Shown here: one piece after another, positions 5,533 through 6,098 of the stretch
Layout: every line of letters starts with the position of its first letter
Position numbering within the stretch: position 1 is the stretch's first letter
Assembly (NCBI GenBank): GCA_965365465.1
Contig: CBDUBU010000254.1
Coordinates: 1-6,098 of the forward strand
DNA: 6,098 bases
Origin: CBDUBU01 sp965365465
GTDB lineage: Bacteria; Bacteroidota; Rhodothermia; Rhodothermales; DASSAV01
Direction of reading: 5' to 3'
Notes under the pieces: generated by a model
Databases searched by the model: none
What the model was told of the DNA's origin: nothing
The model's input: the letters and a program-made list of their open reading frames with translations, nothing else
Made by a program: the position numbers and the translations under genes

Positions 5533-6098
5533 GTCCTCGTACTTGCGGAACGCGACGGACGTGTTGTGCCCGCCAAACCCGAAGGCATTGCTGAGAGCCA
5601 CATTGACAGTCCGGTCCTGCGGCTGGTTAAACGTGTAGTTCAGATCGCAAGCCGGATCCGGGTTCTCGAAATTGATGGTCGGGGGGATGCGATCATTCCG
5701 GATGGCCAGGATGGTAGCAATGGCCTCGATGGCGCCTGCTGCGCCGAGCAGATGCCCCGTCATGCTCTTCGTAGAAGAGACATTCATCTTGTAGGCATGA
5801 TCCCCGAAAACCTTCTTGATGGCTTTGCTTTCCGCTACATCTCCGAGCGGGGTCGAGGTGCCGTGCATGTTGAGATAGTCCACGTCCTCGGGCTGTAGAT
5901 CCGCGTCCCGAAGAAGCGCCTTCATCGCCAGCACCGCGCCCTCGCCTTCGGGATCGGGCGCCACGGTGTGGTGCGCGTCCGCCGACATGCCGATGCCGAT
6001 GACCTCGGCGTAGATTCTGGCCCCCCGCGCCCGCGCGTGCTCCAGTTCCTCCATGAAGAGCGCCCCGGCGCCTTCTCCGAGCACGAAGCCGTCGCGGG
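5530..6098 (-). CDS. fabF: Beta-ketoacyl-ACP synthase II, C-terminal part
   Basis: This is the C-terminal 188 residues of a FabF-type condensing enzyme, about 45% of the usual 410-residue length; the frame is still open at the window edge. FabF joins malonyl-ACP to an acyl-ACP with loss of CO2 in cytosolic type II fatty acid elongation. Numbering from the first whole visible codon, the segment shows RDGFVLGEGAG (1-11), the catalytic histidine in NMHGTSTPLGD (His78), the conserved lysine and second histidine in SSTKSMTGHLLGAAGAIEA (Lys110, His115), and the glycine-rich gating loop NAFGFGGHN (170-178). The nucleophilic cysteine lies in the missing N-terminal half. The HGTSTPLGD form favours FabF over FabB, though a FabF-like polyketide enzyme cannot be wholly excluded from half the protein. 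Other fab genes (acpP, fabG) commonly lie beside fabF, and here would be beyond the window. It converges on the DUF721 gene. Confidence 0.95.
   Translation of the reverse strand, partial: RDGFVLGEGAGALFMEELEHARARGARIYAEVIGIGMSADAHHTVAPDPEGEGAVLAMKALLRDADLQPEDVDYLNMHGTSTPLGDVAESKAIKKVFGDHAYKMNVSSTKSMTGHLLGAAGAIEAIATILAIRNDRIPPTINFENPDPACDLNYTFNQPQDRTVNVALSNAFGFGGHNTSVAFRKYED

Noticed and set aside
5332..5898. A 188-codon plus-strand frame overlapping the DUF721 gene and opposite fabF
   Set aside because: It overlaps two well-supported genes and has no recognisable motif.
1..6098. Mobile element, CRISPR array, tRNA/rRNA or defence system
   Set aside because: No transposase, integrase, repeat-spacer pattern, tRNA-like cloverleaf or defence protein is seen; every gene but the first belongs to a known chromosomal family.

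Overview
This is a GC-rich (clearly above 60% by eye), ordinary chromosomal window with six protein genes, two of them cut by the window edges. The proteins look like a high-GC relative of the Bacteroidota, most likely Rhodothermota (Rhodothermus/Salinibacter-like). Three things point there: the form of the FabF C-terminal half, a short stand-alone DUF721/DciA protein, and the absence of recognisable Shine-Dalgarno sequences before all four visible starts (the SDR start has an A-rich leader instead). This assignment is inference from protein style, not a search result.

Layout. Positions 1-1392 (+) hold the C-terminal part of an uncharacterised protein that may have a six-hairpin glycosidase-like domain. 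It is followed after 16 bp by a full-length NFACT (Rqc2/RqcH/FbpA) protein at 1409-3073 (+). Only 2 bp separate that gene from a convergent short-chain dehydrogenase/reductase at 3076-3795 (-). A 301-bp spacer (3796-4096) with inverted repeats and no convincing gene follows. Next is glutamyl-Q tRNA(Asp) synthetase, gluQ (4097-5140, -). A 90-bp divergent promoter region (5141-5230) separates it from a DUF721/DciA gene (5231-5521, +). That gene converges, 8 bp apart, on fabF (5530-6098, -), whose N-terminal half lies beyond the window.

How the genes relate. They are housekeeping functions rather than a single pathway: ribosome-associated quality control (NFACT), tRNA wobble-base modification (GluQ), replicative helicase loading (DciA) and fatty acid elongation (FabF). 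The SDR and the first protein have no assigned substrate.

I found no mobile element, CRISPR array, RNA gene or defence system, and no sign of a new multi-gene system. The points most worth a second look are small. GluQ has lost two of the four usual zinc ligands. The NFACT protein has Glu-Arg where RqcH has its Asp-Arg motif. A run of nine G inside the NFACT gene would truncate the protein if its length changed by one.
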